The translations under genes were made by a program, and so were the position numbers. A model generated the notes under the pieces. The model saw only the letters and a list, made by a program, of their open reading frames with translations. It was not told the origin of the DNA and searched no databases. Shown one piece after another: positions 24,919 through 33,981 of a stretch of 39,909 nucleotides of DNA. The stretch's first letter is position 1, and the number at the start of each line of letters is the position of its first letter. This DNA comes from Cellvibrionaceae bacterium (GTDB lineage: Bacteria > Pseudomonadota > Gammaproteobacteria > Pseudomonadales > Cellvibrionaceae): the NCBI GenBank assembly GCA_021151525.1, contig JAGKXD010000031.1:1-39909 (forward strand), in the 5' to 3' direction.

Positions 24919-24973
24919 GTAATTTTTAAGGTGCGCTGTATTTTTAAGGTACGTTGCATTTTTAAAGCGTGCG
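24919..24973. repeat. three imperfect 18-19 bp tandem repeats
   Basis: Units at 24919-24937, 24938-24955 and 24956-24973 share the core ATTTTTAA followed by a GC-rich half. They lie in the yrdA/prlC divergent promoter region, 60-114 nt before the prlC start, and could be repeated regulator sites or slippage products. Confidence 0.65.
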
Positions 24974-25032
24974 CACCTGTTTAAGTTGTATCATACAGGA
25001 AAATATTCAAGCCATTTTGTTTGGAGTCATTC

Positions 25033-27105
25033 ATGAGTAACCCGCTGTTAGAATCCCATGTGCTGCCACCTTTTTCCGCCATTGAAGCAGCTCATGTTGA
25101 ACCTGCCGTCAGCCAAATTATTAATGAAAACCGCGCTTATTTACAAAACCTCCTAACGAACTTAAGCGCACCCACGTGGGCGAATTTAGTCGCGCCTTTG
25201 GAAGAGCAAGGCGATAAGTTAGATCAAGCTTGGTCACCCGTTAGCCACTTAAATGCAGTGCGCAATAATGATGAGTTGCGCAATGCCTACAACGCGAGCA
25301 TTGCGTTGCTGACTGAATACGGAACTGAGTTAAGTCAAAACGAAGATTTGTATAAGGCCTATCAACAATTGGCGGATAGCGATGAGTATAAAAATTTATC
25401 GCAAGCACAAAAACAAGCCGTTGATAATGCGCTGCGCGATTTTCGTTTGGGCGGTGTTGCACTTAGCGCTGAACATAAAAAGCGTTATGCGGAAATCCAG
25501 CAGCGCCTTTCAGAGTTGTCTACTCAGTTTTCCAACCATGTGTTAGATTCTACCCAAGCCTGGTTCAAGCATTTTGATAATGCGGATTCACTTGCAGGCT
25601 TGCCCGAATCTGCGCTTGCGCAAGCGGCTCAAGCCGCACAAAAAAAATCGTTAGATGGATATGTGATTACGCTCGATTTCCCATCTTACTTCGCAGTGAT
25701 TATGTATGCAGATGACCGCAATCTGCGCGAAGAGATTTATACCGCTTACGTTACCCGTGCATCGGCAGAATCAAAAAAGGCTAATGCCGAAAACAAGACT
25801 GAAATTACCGCAGAGTTTGACAACACCACATTAATTGCCGAAACACTTTCGCTGCGCCATGAGCTTGCACAGTTGTTAGGTTTTAATAATTACGCTGAGC
25901 GTTCGTTAGCAACAAAAATGGCGCAAACCCCGCAGCAAGTGTTGGATTTTCTTCAAGCGCTTGCGCAAAAATCAAAACCCTATGCGGCGCAAGACTACAA
26001 AGAATTAGCGGAGTTTGCTGCAGGTCTTGGTTGCGCTGATTTGCAATCTTGGGACTCCACTTATTACAGCGAAAAATTGCGTGTAGAAAAATATTCAATT
26101 TCACAAGAAGAATTGCGTCCTTACTTCCCTGCTGAAAAAGTTATTAGCGGCATGTTTGAAGTGGTGAAACGTTTATTCGGCATTGACGTAAAACAAGTTG
26201 CTGAGTTTGATACTTATCATCCCGATGTACGCTTCTATCAAATTTTTAAAGACGGCCAACATATTGCCAGTTTCTATTTGGATTTGTTTGCGCGTGAAGG
26301 CAAACGCGGCGGCGCCTGGATGGCCGATGCTCGCGTGCGTCGTAAAACAGTATCGGGTGTGCAATTGCCGGTTGCCTTTTTAACCTGCAATTTTACACCG
26401 CCAGTGGGCGATACTCCGTCATTGCTAACGCATGATGAAGTGACAACACTTTTCCACGAATTCGGCCACGGCATTCATCATATGCTCACGCAAATTGATG
26501 TGGCAGCTGTGAGTGGTATTAACGGTGTCGCTTGGGATGCGGTTGAATTGCCGAGTCAATTTATGGAGAACTGGTGCTGGGAGCCGGAAGCTATTCCGTT
26601 AATTTCTGGTCACTACCAAACCGGTGAGTCACTGCCGCAAAGTTTACTGGATAAAATGCTCGCCGCAAAAAATTTCCAATCGGGTTTGCAGATGTTGCGT
26701 CAAATTGAATTTGCGCTCTTTGATTTCCGTTTGCATGCGGAATATGACCCCAAAAACCCACGTAGCGCGCAAGAGGTATTGCAGCAAGTGCGCAGTGAAG
26801 TTGCAGTAGTTCTACCTCCAGCATTCAATCGTTTTGAAAATAGTTTTAGCCATATTTTTGCCGGCGGTTATGCGGCGGGTTATTACAGTTACAAATGGGC
26901 GGAGGTTTTATCGGCCGATGCTTTCTCGCGTTTTGAAGAGGAGGGCATTTTTAATGCGCAAACGGGCGAAAGTTTCTTGCGTGAAATTCTGCAGCAGGGT
27001 GGTAGTAAAACGCCTATGGAATTGTTTACAAAATTCCGTGGGCGCGAACCCAATATAGATGCATTACTGCGTCACTCAGGTATTGAAGTGGAGGATGCCG
27101 CCTAA
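25033..27105 (+). CDS. prlC: oligopeptidase A (M3 metallopeptidase)
   Basis: A 690-aa cytoplasmic zinc endopeptidase that degrades short peptides, including cleaved signal peptides. The ATG at 25033 is chosen over a TTG at 25021, with GGAG 6 nt upstream. The zinc motif HEFGH (in LFHEFGHGIHHML) lies near residue 475, with the downstream metal Glu region NGVAWDAVELPSQFMENW. Length matches E. coli OpdA/PrlC (680). The next gene, yheV-like, overlaps its stop (TAATG), so they are translationally coupled. Confidence 0.95.
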   Translation: MSNPLLESHVLPPFSAIEAAHVEPAVSQIINENRAYLQNLLTNLSAPTWANLVAPLEEQGDKLDQAWSPVSHLNAVRNNDELRNAYNASIALLTEYGTELSQNEDLYKAYQQLADSDEYKNLSQAQKQAVDNALRDFRLGGVALSAEHKKRYAEIQQRLSELSTQFSNHVLDSTQAWFKHFDNADSLAGLPESALAQAAQAAQKKSLDGYVITLDFPSYFAVIMYADDRNLREEIYTAYVTRASAESKKANAENKTEITAEFDNTTLIAETLSLRHELAQLLGFNNYAERSLATKMAQTPQQVLDFLQALAQKSKPYAAQDYKELAEFAAGLGCADLQSWDSTYYSEKLRVEKYSISQEELRPYFPAEKVISGMFEVVKRLFGIDVKQVAEFDTYHPDVRFYQIFKDGQHIASFYLDLFAREGKRGGAWMADARVRRKTVSGVQLPVAFLTCNFTPPVGDTPSLLTHDEVTTLFHEFGHGIHHMLTQIDVAAVSGINGVAWDAVELPSQFMENWCWEPEAIPLISGHYQTGESLPQSLLDKMLAAKNFQSGLQMLRQIEFALFDFRLHAEYDPKNPRSAQEVLQQVRSEVAVVLPPAFNRFENSFSHIFAGGYAAGYYSYKWAEVLSADAFSRFEEEGIFNAQTGESFLREILQQGGSKTPMELFTKFRGREPNIDALLRHSGIEVEDAA

Positions 27106-27347
27106 TGGCCTACTCCACCAAGCGTCGCTTTATGGCAGGCGCGGTTTGTCCGCGCTGTTCAAAGATGGATTCTATTGTAGTTTATAATCTTGACGGAAAA
27201 GATTTTCGCGAATGCGTAAGCTGCGATTTCAAAGAAGAAATGCGCATCAATGTGGGGACCAGCGAGTTAAAAACCCGCGTTAACCACAGCGAAGAAGATG
27301 CGCAAGCCGTGCAAGTCATCAACATAGTTTCTCCCTCTAAAGATTAA
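27105..27347 (+). CDS. yheV: YheV-type zinc ribbon protein
   Basis: An 80-aa small protein with a four-Cys zinc ribbon (C15-PR-C18 and C37-VS-C40) after KRRFMAGAV, matching the YheV/DUF2387 family. Its start overlaps the prlC stop codon by one base. The tail is polar and acidic. Function is unknown; the coupling to the oligopeptidase is the best contextual hint. Confidence 0.9.
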   Translation: MAYSTKRRFMAGAVCPRCSKMDSIVVYNLDGKDFRECVSCDFKEEMRINVGTSELKTRVNHSEEDAQAVQVINIVSPSKD

Positions 27348-27398
27348 TTGCCGCTGAAATATCCCATCAAAATTGGTATGCATGTGTTCCAGTCATAT

Positions 27399-27420
27399 TT
27401 ATGTGATAACATTAACATTG
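27399..27420. promoter_or_regulatory. CRP-like site upstream of the AraC-type gene
   Basis: A 22-mer starting TTATGTGATAAC and ending AACATTG matches the CRP consensus well on the left half (TGTGAT) and mostly on the right (ACATT). It overlaps a candidate -35, the position expected for a class II activated promoter. Confidence 0.55.
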
Positions 27421-27439
27421 TTGGGTTTTAAGGTACAAT
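27412..27439 (+). promoter_or_regulatory. candidate sigma-70 promoter of the AraC-type gene
   Basis: TTAACA (27412-27417), 16-nt spacer, TACAAT (27434-27439). The inferred start near 27446 leaves a leader of about 140 nt whose first part can fold into a hairpin (27449-27457 with 27470-27478). Confidence 0.5.
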
Positions 27440-27585
27440 TACCTCGCTACACGGGCTTCTCTTGACTGGAGCCCTTGTACCCAAAATGCAAACAATCTGT
27501 GCAGGGCTTGAGTGATTTCATAAGGCCTATGCAAGATGCCTCATAAAAATATAAGAGTGCGATCTCCATCGCCGGGCACCTAGAT

Positions 27586-28773
27586 ATGCAGCAATTACTG
27601 TTTAATACTCATGACGCTATTTTGCTAATCACCATTTACCAATGTGTGATTTTGGCTGTCGCCTTATTTTTATTGAGCAAGAGCCAGTTCAAAAGTGGCA
27701 TCTTCGTGACGCTCTTTTTTTTAATGAACGCGGCAACTCCGCTCGATTTATTAATCAGCTTTGGCGATGGTTTTCACGGCTTTGCGATTGAACATATCCC
27801 CGATTGGTTTTATGTGTTTGAGCTGGGCTATTGGTTAGAGGGCCCGTTTTTATTATGGTATTTGCGTTCGCTGGTGTATAAAAACTATCGCCTGCAATGG
27901 GTTGATCTCTGGTACCTCACACCCTTCCTGTTGTTTTTTACCCATCAATTACTGGCTTATCATTCAATGCCCACTCTGCGCAAAGTCTACCTTGAGCGCA
28001 CGCACAATCTGGCCAATGAATCTATTTCTATTTTTTATATCGTCTTTATTCGCTCTGCATTGCGCGTTTATTTTGGCGTCCTGTGTTTGCAGGAAATGCG
28101 TCGTTATTTCGCGATGATGCATCAAAAATTTGCCAGCGTTAACGATGCCGCTTTTATGTGGGTAAAAATTCTGGTGTACGGATTTTTCGCCGTCTGGTGT
28201 TGGGGCGTGTTGGTGTCTATTGCGCTGATCCTTAACAACCATTTTGATTTGCAAATTGGCGTGCGCGAAATGGGTTTAACCGCCAATTACTTTGTGTGCT
28301 TTTTGTTGGGCGTAGTGCTTGTTGCTATTGGCGTGCGCTCGGGCAGTGTGGAGCAGCTGGAATATATTCAGGTGCCTGATAAAGCCTCCGGCAATCTCGC
28401 CATTGACCCCAATGAAATTGAGTTGCTTGAGCAGACTATGATGACCAAGAAGTTATTTTTGGATCCAACGTTCAATTTGGAAATGCTGGCACACGAATTA
28501 AATTGGTCGCCGCGCACACTTTCTTCTCTGATTAATCGCTACTACGAATGCAACTTTTATGAGTTTGTGAACAGATATCGCATTGAAGAAGCCAAGCGCT
28601 TAATTCTGGATGAGAAACATAAAAGCTCTACAATTCTCGATATCATGTACGAAGTGGGTTTCAACAGTAAAACGACTTTCAATAGTTGTTTTAAAAAGCA
28701 AGTTGGCAGCACGCCGCGCGATTTTAAAAAACAACAGTTGGAAGCCGCTAAAAATCTCGCCACAAGTTCCTAG
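27586..28773 (+). CDS. membrane-bound AraC family regulator (N-terminal multi-TM)
   Basis: A 395-aa protein. Residues 1-250 contain about seven predicted transmembrane helices (for example ILLITIYQCVILAVALFLL, and VCFLLGVVLVAIGV near 240). Residues about 285-385 are a two-HTH AraC/XylS domain: LEMLAHELNWSPRTLSSLIN and STILDIMYEVGFNSKTTFNS, ending FKKQVGSTPRDFKK. Such proteins sense a signal in the membrane or periplasm and bind DNA while anchored. It lies just upstream of the cellulase on the same strand, so it may control it; a CRP-like site in its own promoter suggests carbon control. Confidence 0.88.
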   Translation: MQQLLFNTHDAILLITIYQCVILAVALFLLSKSQFKSGIFVTLFFLMNAATPLDLLISFGDGFHGFAIEHIPDWFYVFELGYWLEGPFLLWYLRSLVYKNYRLQWVDLWYLTPFLLFFTHQLLAYHSMPTLRKVYLERTHNLANESISIFYIVFIRSALRVYFGVLCLQEMRRYFAMMHQKFASVNDAAFMWVKILVYGFFAVWCWGVLVSIALILNNHFDLQIGVREMGLTANYFVCFLLGVVLVAIGVRSGSVEQLEYIQVPDKASGNLAIDPNEIELLEQTMMTKKLFLDPTFNLEMLAHELNWSPRTLSSLINRYYECNFYEFVNRYRIEEAKRLILDEKHKSSTILDIMYEVGFNSKTTFNSCFKKQVGSTPRDFKKQQLEAAKNLATSS

Positions 28774-28780
28774 TTATTAA

Positions 28781-28808
28781 ACGCCAGCCGTTCGTGCTGG
28801 CGTATTTA
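28781..28808 (+). terminator. hairpin after the AraC-type gene
   Basis: ACGCCAGC, 7-nt loop, GCTGGCGT (28796-28803), followed by ATTTAAT. The stem is perfect, but the T-tract is short, so termination may be partial. Confidence 0.65.
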
Positions 28809-29086
28809 ATCCGCTCAAAATGCAGACTGATCTGCAAAAAACGTCCATTTAAAAGATTTTTTTCAGCGTACTTCCTGCCGGACGATAGTTTTTACCTCCC
28901 GCTCCACAATCGGCCGCGATAAATGGCAGATGTTCAATAACCCTAATTAATTCTGCCGTTTAGATTTGGCCTGTTCATTCAACCTCCGGCGTGTTTCCGT
29001 TTGCGTTTCGCGCAATTTGAATCATTGCTTGAAGCGGCCTTTGTTCCTTTGTGCAACTAACAATAATTTTCTGCGAGGTTCAAACT
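28809..29086 (+). promoter_or_regulatory. upstream region of the GH5 cellulase
   Basis: 278 nt without genes. A perfect 6-bp inverted repeat TGCAGA-CTGA-TCTGCA lies at 28821-28836, a candidate regulator site. No convincing sigma-70 pair is seen; the stretch near the start holds CGAGG (29074-29078) as the ribosome binding site. Confidence 0.4.
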
Positions 29087-30859
29087 ATGCGAGTCCCTAA
29101 ATATTCCTGGCTTTTTGGGTCTTTGGCGATGGCTGTTTTAGCGTCCCAAGCTCAGGCCGCAACCTGTACTTATAAAATCGATAATGAATGGAATACCGGT
29201 TATACCGGCACCATTACTATTGCCAACAATGGCAGCGCGCCTATTGATGGTTGGACGGTAGGTTTCGCTTACAGCAAAAACAAAATCACCAGTTCTTGGA
29301 ATGCGGTGTTTAGTGGGGCTAATCCTTACACGGCGACTGCCTATGACTGGAACAAAACGATTCAGCCGGGGCAATCCGTAAGCTTTGGTTTTCAGGGCGA
29401 TAAAAATGGCGGCGCGGCAGAAACGCCTGCGGTGACTGGCACCGTGTGCGGCAACTCGGTTTCAACTAGTTCATCATCCAAACCTGTTGTGTCTTCCAGC
29501 AGCTCTAGCAAGCCAGTTGTTTCAAGCAGCTCATCGTCCAAGCCAAGTACCTCTTCAAGTTCTGCTCCAACCACTTCATCGAGCAGCTCGTCATCCAGCA
29601 GTGTCATTACCAACGCCACTAACGATGACTGGTTGCACACCAGCGGCAGCAAAATTGTCGATAAAGATGGCAAGGCCGTATGGTTAACCGGCGCGAATTG
29701 GTTCGGTTTTAACTGTACCGAGCGCGTCTTCCACGGCCTTTGGTCTGTGAATATGGATGTGACTTTGAAAGCCATTGCGGCGCGCGGCATCAACATTATC
29801 CGCGTGCCTATTTCTACCCAATTATTGATTGAGTGGAAAACCGGTAAGGCTGCAACAACTAGCATCAACACCTACGCCAACCCTGAGCTGAAAGACAAAA
29901 CCAGCTTGGAGATTTTTGATGCGTTCTTGGCGCAATCTCAAAAGTACGGTTTGAAAGTCTTGTTGGATGTGCACTCAGCCGAAGCCGATAACTCTGGCCA
30001 CATTTACCCTGTTTGGTACAAAGGTGCCTACGGTACTGCCGAGTTCTACGCGGGTTGGGAGTGGATCGCGAATCGCTACAAAAACGACGACACCATTGTG
30101 GCTTACGATTTGAAAAACGAGCCGCATGGACAGCCTACCGGCAGCGATACGTTTGCCAAATGGGATAACTCAACCGATGCATCTAACTGGAAATACGCCG
30201 CGGAAGAAACCGCCAAGCGCATTCTGGCGATTAACCCCAATGCCTTGGTGTTGATTGAGGGTATTGAAGCCTACCCAATTGATGGCAAAACCTGGACCTC
30301 TAAAAACAAAACCGATTACTACTTTGACTGGTGGGGCGGCAACCTGCGCGGCGTAGCAACCTTGCCCATCACTGTTCCCGGTCATCAACAACAAGTTATG
30401 TACTCACCACACGACTACGGGCCATTGGTATTCCAACAACCCTGGTTCTACTCAGGTTTCAGTAAGGACACCTTATACAAAGACGTATGGCGCGATAACT
30501 GGTTGTACATTCACGAAAAACGTATATCACCACTGTTGATCGGTGAGTGGGGTGGCTTTATGGATGGCGGCCCGAACGAAGTCTGGATGAAAGCCATGCG
30601 TGATCTCATCATTCAATACAAACTGCACCACACCTTCTGGGATATCAACCCGGATTCAGGTGATACCGGCGGCTTGTTGATGAACGATTGGGTTACTTGG
30701 GACGAGCCAAAATACGCCCTGCTGAAACCTTCTTTGTGGCACGCCAGCAACGGTAAATTCGTTGGTTTGGATCACAAGGTTCCACTGGGTGGTGCAGGCG
30801 TTGGCTTGAGCACCGCGGACTACTACGCCGCGGGTGGTGTAGAACCAATCGGGCTTTAA
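29087..30859 (+). CDS. secreted endo-beta-1,4-glucanase, CBM2-Ser linker-GH5
   Basis: A 590-aa cellulase. The ATG at 29087 gives a clean signal peptide (MRVPKYSWLFGSLAMAVLAS, cleavage after AQA); 12 upstream codons are excluded. Residues 26-122 are a CBM2 cellulose-binding module bounded by Cys27 and Cys121, with surface Trp residues (ex. DGWTVGF, SSWNAVF). Residues 126-174 are a poly-Ser linker with repeated SSSSKPVV units, a Cellvibrio hallmark. The rest is a GH5 catalytic domain (probably subfamily 1, like Acidothermus E1): acid/base Glu345 in LKNEPHG and nucleophile Glu487 in LIGEWGGF. It cuts internal beta-1,4 bonds of cellulose outside the cell. A strong terminator follows. Confidence 0.95.
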   Translation: MRVPKYSWLFGSLAMAVLASQAQAATCTYKIDNEWNTGYTGTITIANNGSAPIDGWTVGFAYSKNKITSSWNAVFSGANPYTATAYDWNKTIQPGQSVSFGFQGDKNGGAAETPAVTGTVCGNSVSTSSSSKPVVSSSSSSKPVVSSSSSSKPSTSSSSAPTTSSSSSSSSSVITNATNDDWLHTSGSKIVDKDGKAVWLTGANWFGFNCTERVFHGLWSVNMDVTLKAIAARGINIIRVPISTQLLIEWKTGKAATTSINTYANPELKDKTSLEIFDAFLAQSQKYGLKVLLDVHSAEADNSGHIYPVWYKGAYGTAEFYAGWEWIANRYKNDDTIVAYDLKNEPHGQPTGSDTFAKWDNSTDASNWKYAAEETAKRILAINPNALVLIEGIEAYPIDGKTWTSKNKTDYYFDWWGGNLRGVATLPITVPGHQQQVMYSPHDYGPLVFQQPWFYSGFSKDTLYKDVWRDNWLYIHEKRISPLLIGEWGGFMDGGPNEVWMKAMRDLIIQYKLHHTFWDINPDSGDTGGLLMNDWVTWDEPKYALLKPSLWHASNGKFVGLDHKVPLGGAGVGLSTADYYAAGGVEPIGL

Positions 30860-30931
30860 TCCCGTTAGCTAACTTAACGGCAGGGGCAATCCCTGTTGTT
30901 AAGGCGATGTGATTTCTGCAAAAAAGCACTC

Positions 30932-30962
30932 TGGCGCTCTAGGTTTAGAGCGCCATTTTTTT
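30932..30962 (+). terminator. Rho-independent terminator of the cellulase gene
   Basis: TGGCGCTCTA (30932-30941), loop GGTT, TAGAGCGCCA (30946-30955), then a T-run. The stem also precedes the convergent minus-strand gene. Confidence 0.92.
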
Positions 30963-30993
30963 GCGTGTGATTTGGAAGAATTCTGAAGAGAGA

Positions 30994-31662
30994 TTAGTGA
31001 CGAACCATATCTTTGCTGTTGCTGAAATCCAACACAATCGCCAAATCTTCAGTCAGGCACGGCCAGCGCTGCAACTCTTGTGACCAACCGCGGGATTTAT
31101 GCAGCGCAATATAGTGTTTGAAGCTTTCGCCCGCAAAACTGTATTGATTCAACAGCAGCTCCGCCGAAAACAGCACGGCTTGATCCAGCTCATTGGCGTA
31201 GGGTTCGCCAATCAATTCGTGGGCAATCACATTGGCGCGGGTCATATCCATAGGCGCGAGCGGAATGCCGCAATAGCCAATAAAACGGTCGTTCACCTCC
31301 TCCAGTAAGCGATGGGCAAGATAGGCTTCATCGAGCAAAGCCTCCAGTTGTGCGTGCTCACCAATGATATCGGGAGGGGCTAAAAAGTAATCGCTGGCGA
31401 TATTCAGCAGCGGCAGAATGCCATCAAAAATACCGGCTTCTTTGGTGATATCACAAATAGCCTCAATAAACTCCGGCACTTGCACTATGTAGCGAATAAC
31501 AAATTCAGCCAATAGTTGCTCCGCCTCTTGGGTGGGCAGCTTGATCGCTTCGTGCAATTGGTTGGCGCGCAAACTGAGCAGGCGGCTGAGCTGGGCAGAA
31601 GAGCCCTCGCGCTGCTTGGCGGTATCAATCAAATGGCGGATCTGAATGAGCTTATCGTTCAT
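30994..31662 (-). CDS. unknown helical cytoplasmic protein
   Basis: A 222-aa protein, not recognised. It is predicted helical, with no signal peptide or membrane helix. The N-terminal segment (LIQIRHLIDTAKQREGSSAQ) could be a small helical domain. The centre carries a conserved-looking block, YCGIPLAPMDMTRANVIAHELIG. Codon use and base composition match the neighbours, which supports a real resident gene. It is convergent with the cellulase and separated from it by a terminator. No ribosome binding site is obvious. Confidence 0.7.
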   Translation of the reverse strand: MNDKLIQIRHLIDTAKQREGSSAQLSRLLSLRANQLHEAIKLPTQEAEQLLAEFVIRYIVQVPEFIEAICDITKEAGIFDGILPLLNIASDYFLAPPDIIGEHAQLEALLDEAYLAHRLLEEVNDRFIGYCGIPLAPMDMTRANVIAHELIGEPYANELDQAVLFSAELLLNQYSFAGESFKHYIALHKSRGWSQELQRWPCLTEDLAIVLDFSNSKDMVRH

Positions 31663-31890
31663 TGGCTATAGTTGTTTTGTCTGTGGTTGCATGACGTTTA
31701 AAAAGTCATTTCATTATAAATTCTTGGCTTAACGATAACTCATGGCGGCGCAATCGCAAGTGAGTATTAATATCAAGTTTTTATATTAAATGGGGGAAAA
31801 TGAATATTTGGACGAAGGGCGCGAAAGGAAGGAGATCTAGTGCTCAAAGAGGTAGCCCCATCCTTGGCGCTACGGGTAGATAGGTTTTGC

Positions 31891-32499
31891 TTAAAAGGAC
31901 GAGGATATGCGCAAGCGCAGGCTGTTGTCTAAGTCGCCGCTAAAATATTGCTGGAACTGCAGGCCAAGATCGAAGCTGTTAAAGCGGTGGCCAACGCCCA
32001 AAACGCCGTACAGACCGCCATTTACGTCAATTTTTTCACTGTAGCAATCTAGGCAGTAGCTAATGCCGCGCTCCGAATTGATCATACCGCTTGCGCCAAC
32101 ATGGGCAACAAAGTAGTTGGTATCGTCTTTGCCAAAAGGCATACGGGGGCCAAACTCGGCGTAAATCAAGGCGCCACTGGCATCAGAACTTTTCCTTCCT
32201 TTATTCGTATTTTGGCTGAACGAGTAGTTATCGCCATAGCCAATAAAGTCCGCACCAAGCGTGATAGTCATAATGCTATCGCTGCTGTAGCGCTCGGCCG
32301 CTAAGCCAATCACCCACGCCGAGTCATCAATACCCTGTTGCTCGGCAACTTTGGAATCAATACTCAGAGTGCCCACATGAGCAGACCAGCTCCAGCCGCT
32401 ATAGGCTTGTTCTTTGGGGGTGGCTGCAACGGCAGAAGTTGCCAGTAAAAGGCTGAGTAGACTTAAGGTTTTTGTGGGGAGATTGTGTTTAGAAAACAT
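31891..32499 (-). CDS. outer membrane beta-barrel protein
   Basis: A 202-aa exported protein: signal peptide ending ATSAVA (about residues 1-25), then alternating amphipathic strands with aromatic girdles (YSGWSWSAHVGTL, MTITLGADFIGYGD, FDLGLQFQQYF), ending in RLRISSSF with the C-terminal Phe expected of Bam-assembled outer membrane proteins. A Cys pair (C-L-D-C) in a loop near residue 150 may form a disulfide. Small 8-strand OmpA/OmpW-like porins fit; no specific family is assigned. Confidence 0.8.
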   Translation of the reverse strand: MFSKHNLPTKTLSLLSLLLATSAVAATPKEQAYSGWSWSAHVGTLSIDSKVAEQQGIDDSAWVIGLAAERYSSDSIMTITLGADFIGYGDNYSFSQNTNKGRKSSDASGALIYAEFGPRMPFGKDDTNYFVAHVGASGMINSERGISYCLDCYSEKIDVNGGLYGVLGVGHRFNSFDLGLQFQQYFSGDLDNSLRLRISSSF

Positions 32500-32532
32500 A
32501 GAGGATCATCCATAAGCTAATTATCGGTCACG

Positions 32533-32571
32533 GGCTGGAAGCCCTTTTTAGGATTGGGCTAGGAGCCCAGC
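32533..32571. promoter_or_regulatory. two short hairpins between the OMP gene and hisB
   Basis: GGGCT-GGA-AGCCC followed by TTTTT (32533-32550), and TGGGCT-AGG-AGCCCA at about 32557-32571. The first resembles a small terminator on the plus strand; on the minus strand both would fall in the OMP mRNA leader. Confidence 0.45.
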
Positions 32572-32732
32572 GCCTTATTTCGGCGGCGCGCACTCTACAA
32601 CACCATAATTCTTAGCGCCAGCATTCAGTTTGCTGGGCATTAAGGGCCTCAAACCTATATAATTCGCGCTTTCCTATACTTTCGTCTTTTTAAGCGTGTC
32701 ACCGGACATGATCCGGTTTGATGGAGTTCCGC

Positions 32733-33326
32733 ATGTCAGATCGCATTGCTCAAGTTACTCGCAACACCCTTGAAACCAAAATCAGCGTAAGCCTCAATCT
32801 GGATGGCGCTGGCAAAGGTGTGTTCAATACCGGTGTGCCCTTTTTGGAGCACATGATGGATCAAATCGCTCGCCACGGTATGATTGATCTAGACGTTACA
32901 TGCGATGGCGACACTCACATCGATGACCACCATTCGGTAGAAGACATCGGCATCACCATCGGCCAAGCCATCGCTAAAGCGGTGGGCGACAAGAAAGGTA
33001 TACGCCGCTACGGCCACGCCTATGTACCGCTAGACGAAGCACTTTCACGCGTAGTGATCGATTTCTCAGGTCGCCCCGGTTTGGTCATGCAGATTCCTTT
33101 TACCCAAAAACGCATCGGCCAATTTGATACCGAATTATTCTGGGAGTTCTTCCAAGGCTTTGTAAACCACGCGGGCGTAACCCTGCACGTGGACAATCTG
33201 CGCGGCCACAACGCCCATCACCAGATTGAAACTGTGTTCAAAGCCTTCGGCCGCGCCCTGCGTATGGCGCTGGAATTAGACCCACGTATGGAAGGCATAA
33301 TGCCGTCCACAAAAGGTAGTTTGTAA
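32733..33326 (+). CDS. hisB: imidazoleglycerol-phosphate dehydratase
   Basis: A 197-aa monofunctional HisB (no N-terminal phosphatase), step 6 of histidine synthesis (IGP to imidazole acetol-phosphate). The ATG at 32733 has GGAG 7 nt upstream; an ATG and a TTG a few codons earlier are less likely. The two Mn-binding motifs are present: DDHHSVEDIG and HNAHHQIETVFKAFGRAL. First gene of the his cluster, with hisH 4 nt downstream. Confidence 0.96.
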   Translation: MSDRIAQVTRNTLETKISVSLNLDGAGKGVFNTGVPFLEHMMDQIARHGMIDLDVTCDGDTHIDDHHSVEDIGITIGQAIAKAVGDKKGIRRYGHAYVPLDEALSRVVIDFSGRPGLVMQIPFTQKRIGQFDTELFWEFFQGFVNHAGVTLHVDNLRGHNAHHQIETVFKAFGRALRMALELDPRMEGIMPSTKGSL

Positions 33327-33330
33327 TTCT

Positions 33331-33981
33331 ATGACCCAACAGACAGTTGCCGTTATCGACTACGGCATGGGCAACCTTCACTCGGTGAAGAGCGCCCTCG
33401 AACATGTTGCCCCCGAGCAAAACGTGGTTGTGACTTCAGATCCAGCGGTTGTTGCCGCTGCTGATCGCGTGATTTTCCCCGGTGTGGGCGCAATCCGCGA
33501 TTGCATGGGTGAAATCAAACGCCTCGGCTTTGATAAGTTGCTGCGTGAACAAATCGCAACGGGTAAACCTGTACTCGCCATTTGCGTTGGCCTACAAGCC
33601 TTGATGGATCACAGCGAAGAAAATGACGGTGTGGATTGCATTGGCATTTTCCCCGGCCAGGTGAAGTTTTTTGGTACTCATCACAAAGATGCGGCGGGTA
33701 ATGCTTTGAAAGTGCCGCACATGGGGTGGAATCAGGTCAATCATAACGATCACCCGCTCTGGGCAGACATTCCGCAAGACAGCCGTTTCTACTTCGTCCA
33801 CAGCTTCTATGTGCAGGCGGCGGATGAGAGTTTGGTGGCGGCAAGTTGTGAGTATGGGGTGAAGTTTCACACGGCGTTGACTCGCGATAATCTCTTTGCG
33901 GTGCAATTCCACCCAGAGAAGAGCCATACCGCAGGTTTGCAGTTGTTAAAGAATTTTTTGCAGTGGGATGGTAAGGCGTAA
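33331..33981 (+). CDS. hisH: IGP synthase glutaminase subunit
   Basis: A 216-aa class I glutamine amidotransferase that supplies ammonia to HisF. The nucleophile Cys lies in LAICVGLQAL, and the catalytic His-Glu in QFHPEKS near the C-terminus. The N-terminus IDYGMGNLHSVKSAL is typical. It starts 4 nt after hisB. Its partner hisF is not adjacent but 2.1 kb downstream. Confidence 0.96.
   Translation: MTQQTVAVIDYGMGNLHSVKSALEHVAPEQNVVVTSDPAVVAAADRVIFPGVGAIRDCMGEIKRLGFDKLLREQIATGKPVLAICVGLQALMDHSEENDGVDCIGIFPGQVKFFGTHHKDAAGNALKVPHMGWNQVNHNDHPLWADIPQDSRFYFVHSFYVQAADESLVAASCEYGVKFHTALTRDNLFAVQFHPEKSHTAGLQLLKNFLQWDGKA

Noticed and set aside
24919..24973. Short CRISPR-like array
   Set aside because: The units are contiguous and imperfect with no spacers, so it is a plain tandem repeat.
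27449..27478. Riboswitch or attenuator in the AraC-gene leader
   Set aside because: A single imperfect hairpin with a mismatch; no known riboswitch core and no alternative terminator is visible.
29392..29871. Minus-strand 159-aa ORF under the cellulase linker
   Set aside because: It is the antisense of the poly-Ser linker and GH5 start; the Glu/Leu-rich repeats are a by-product of Ser codons.
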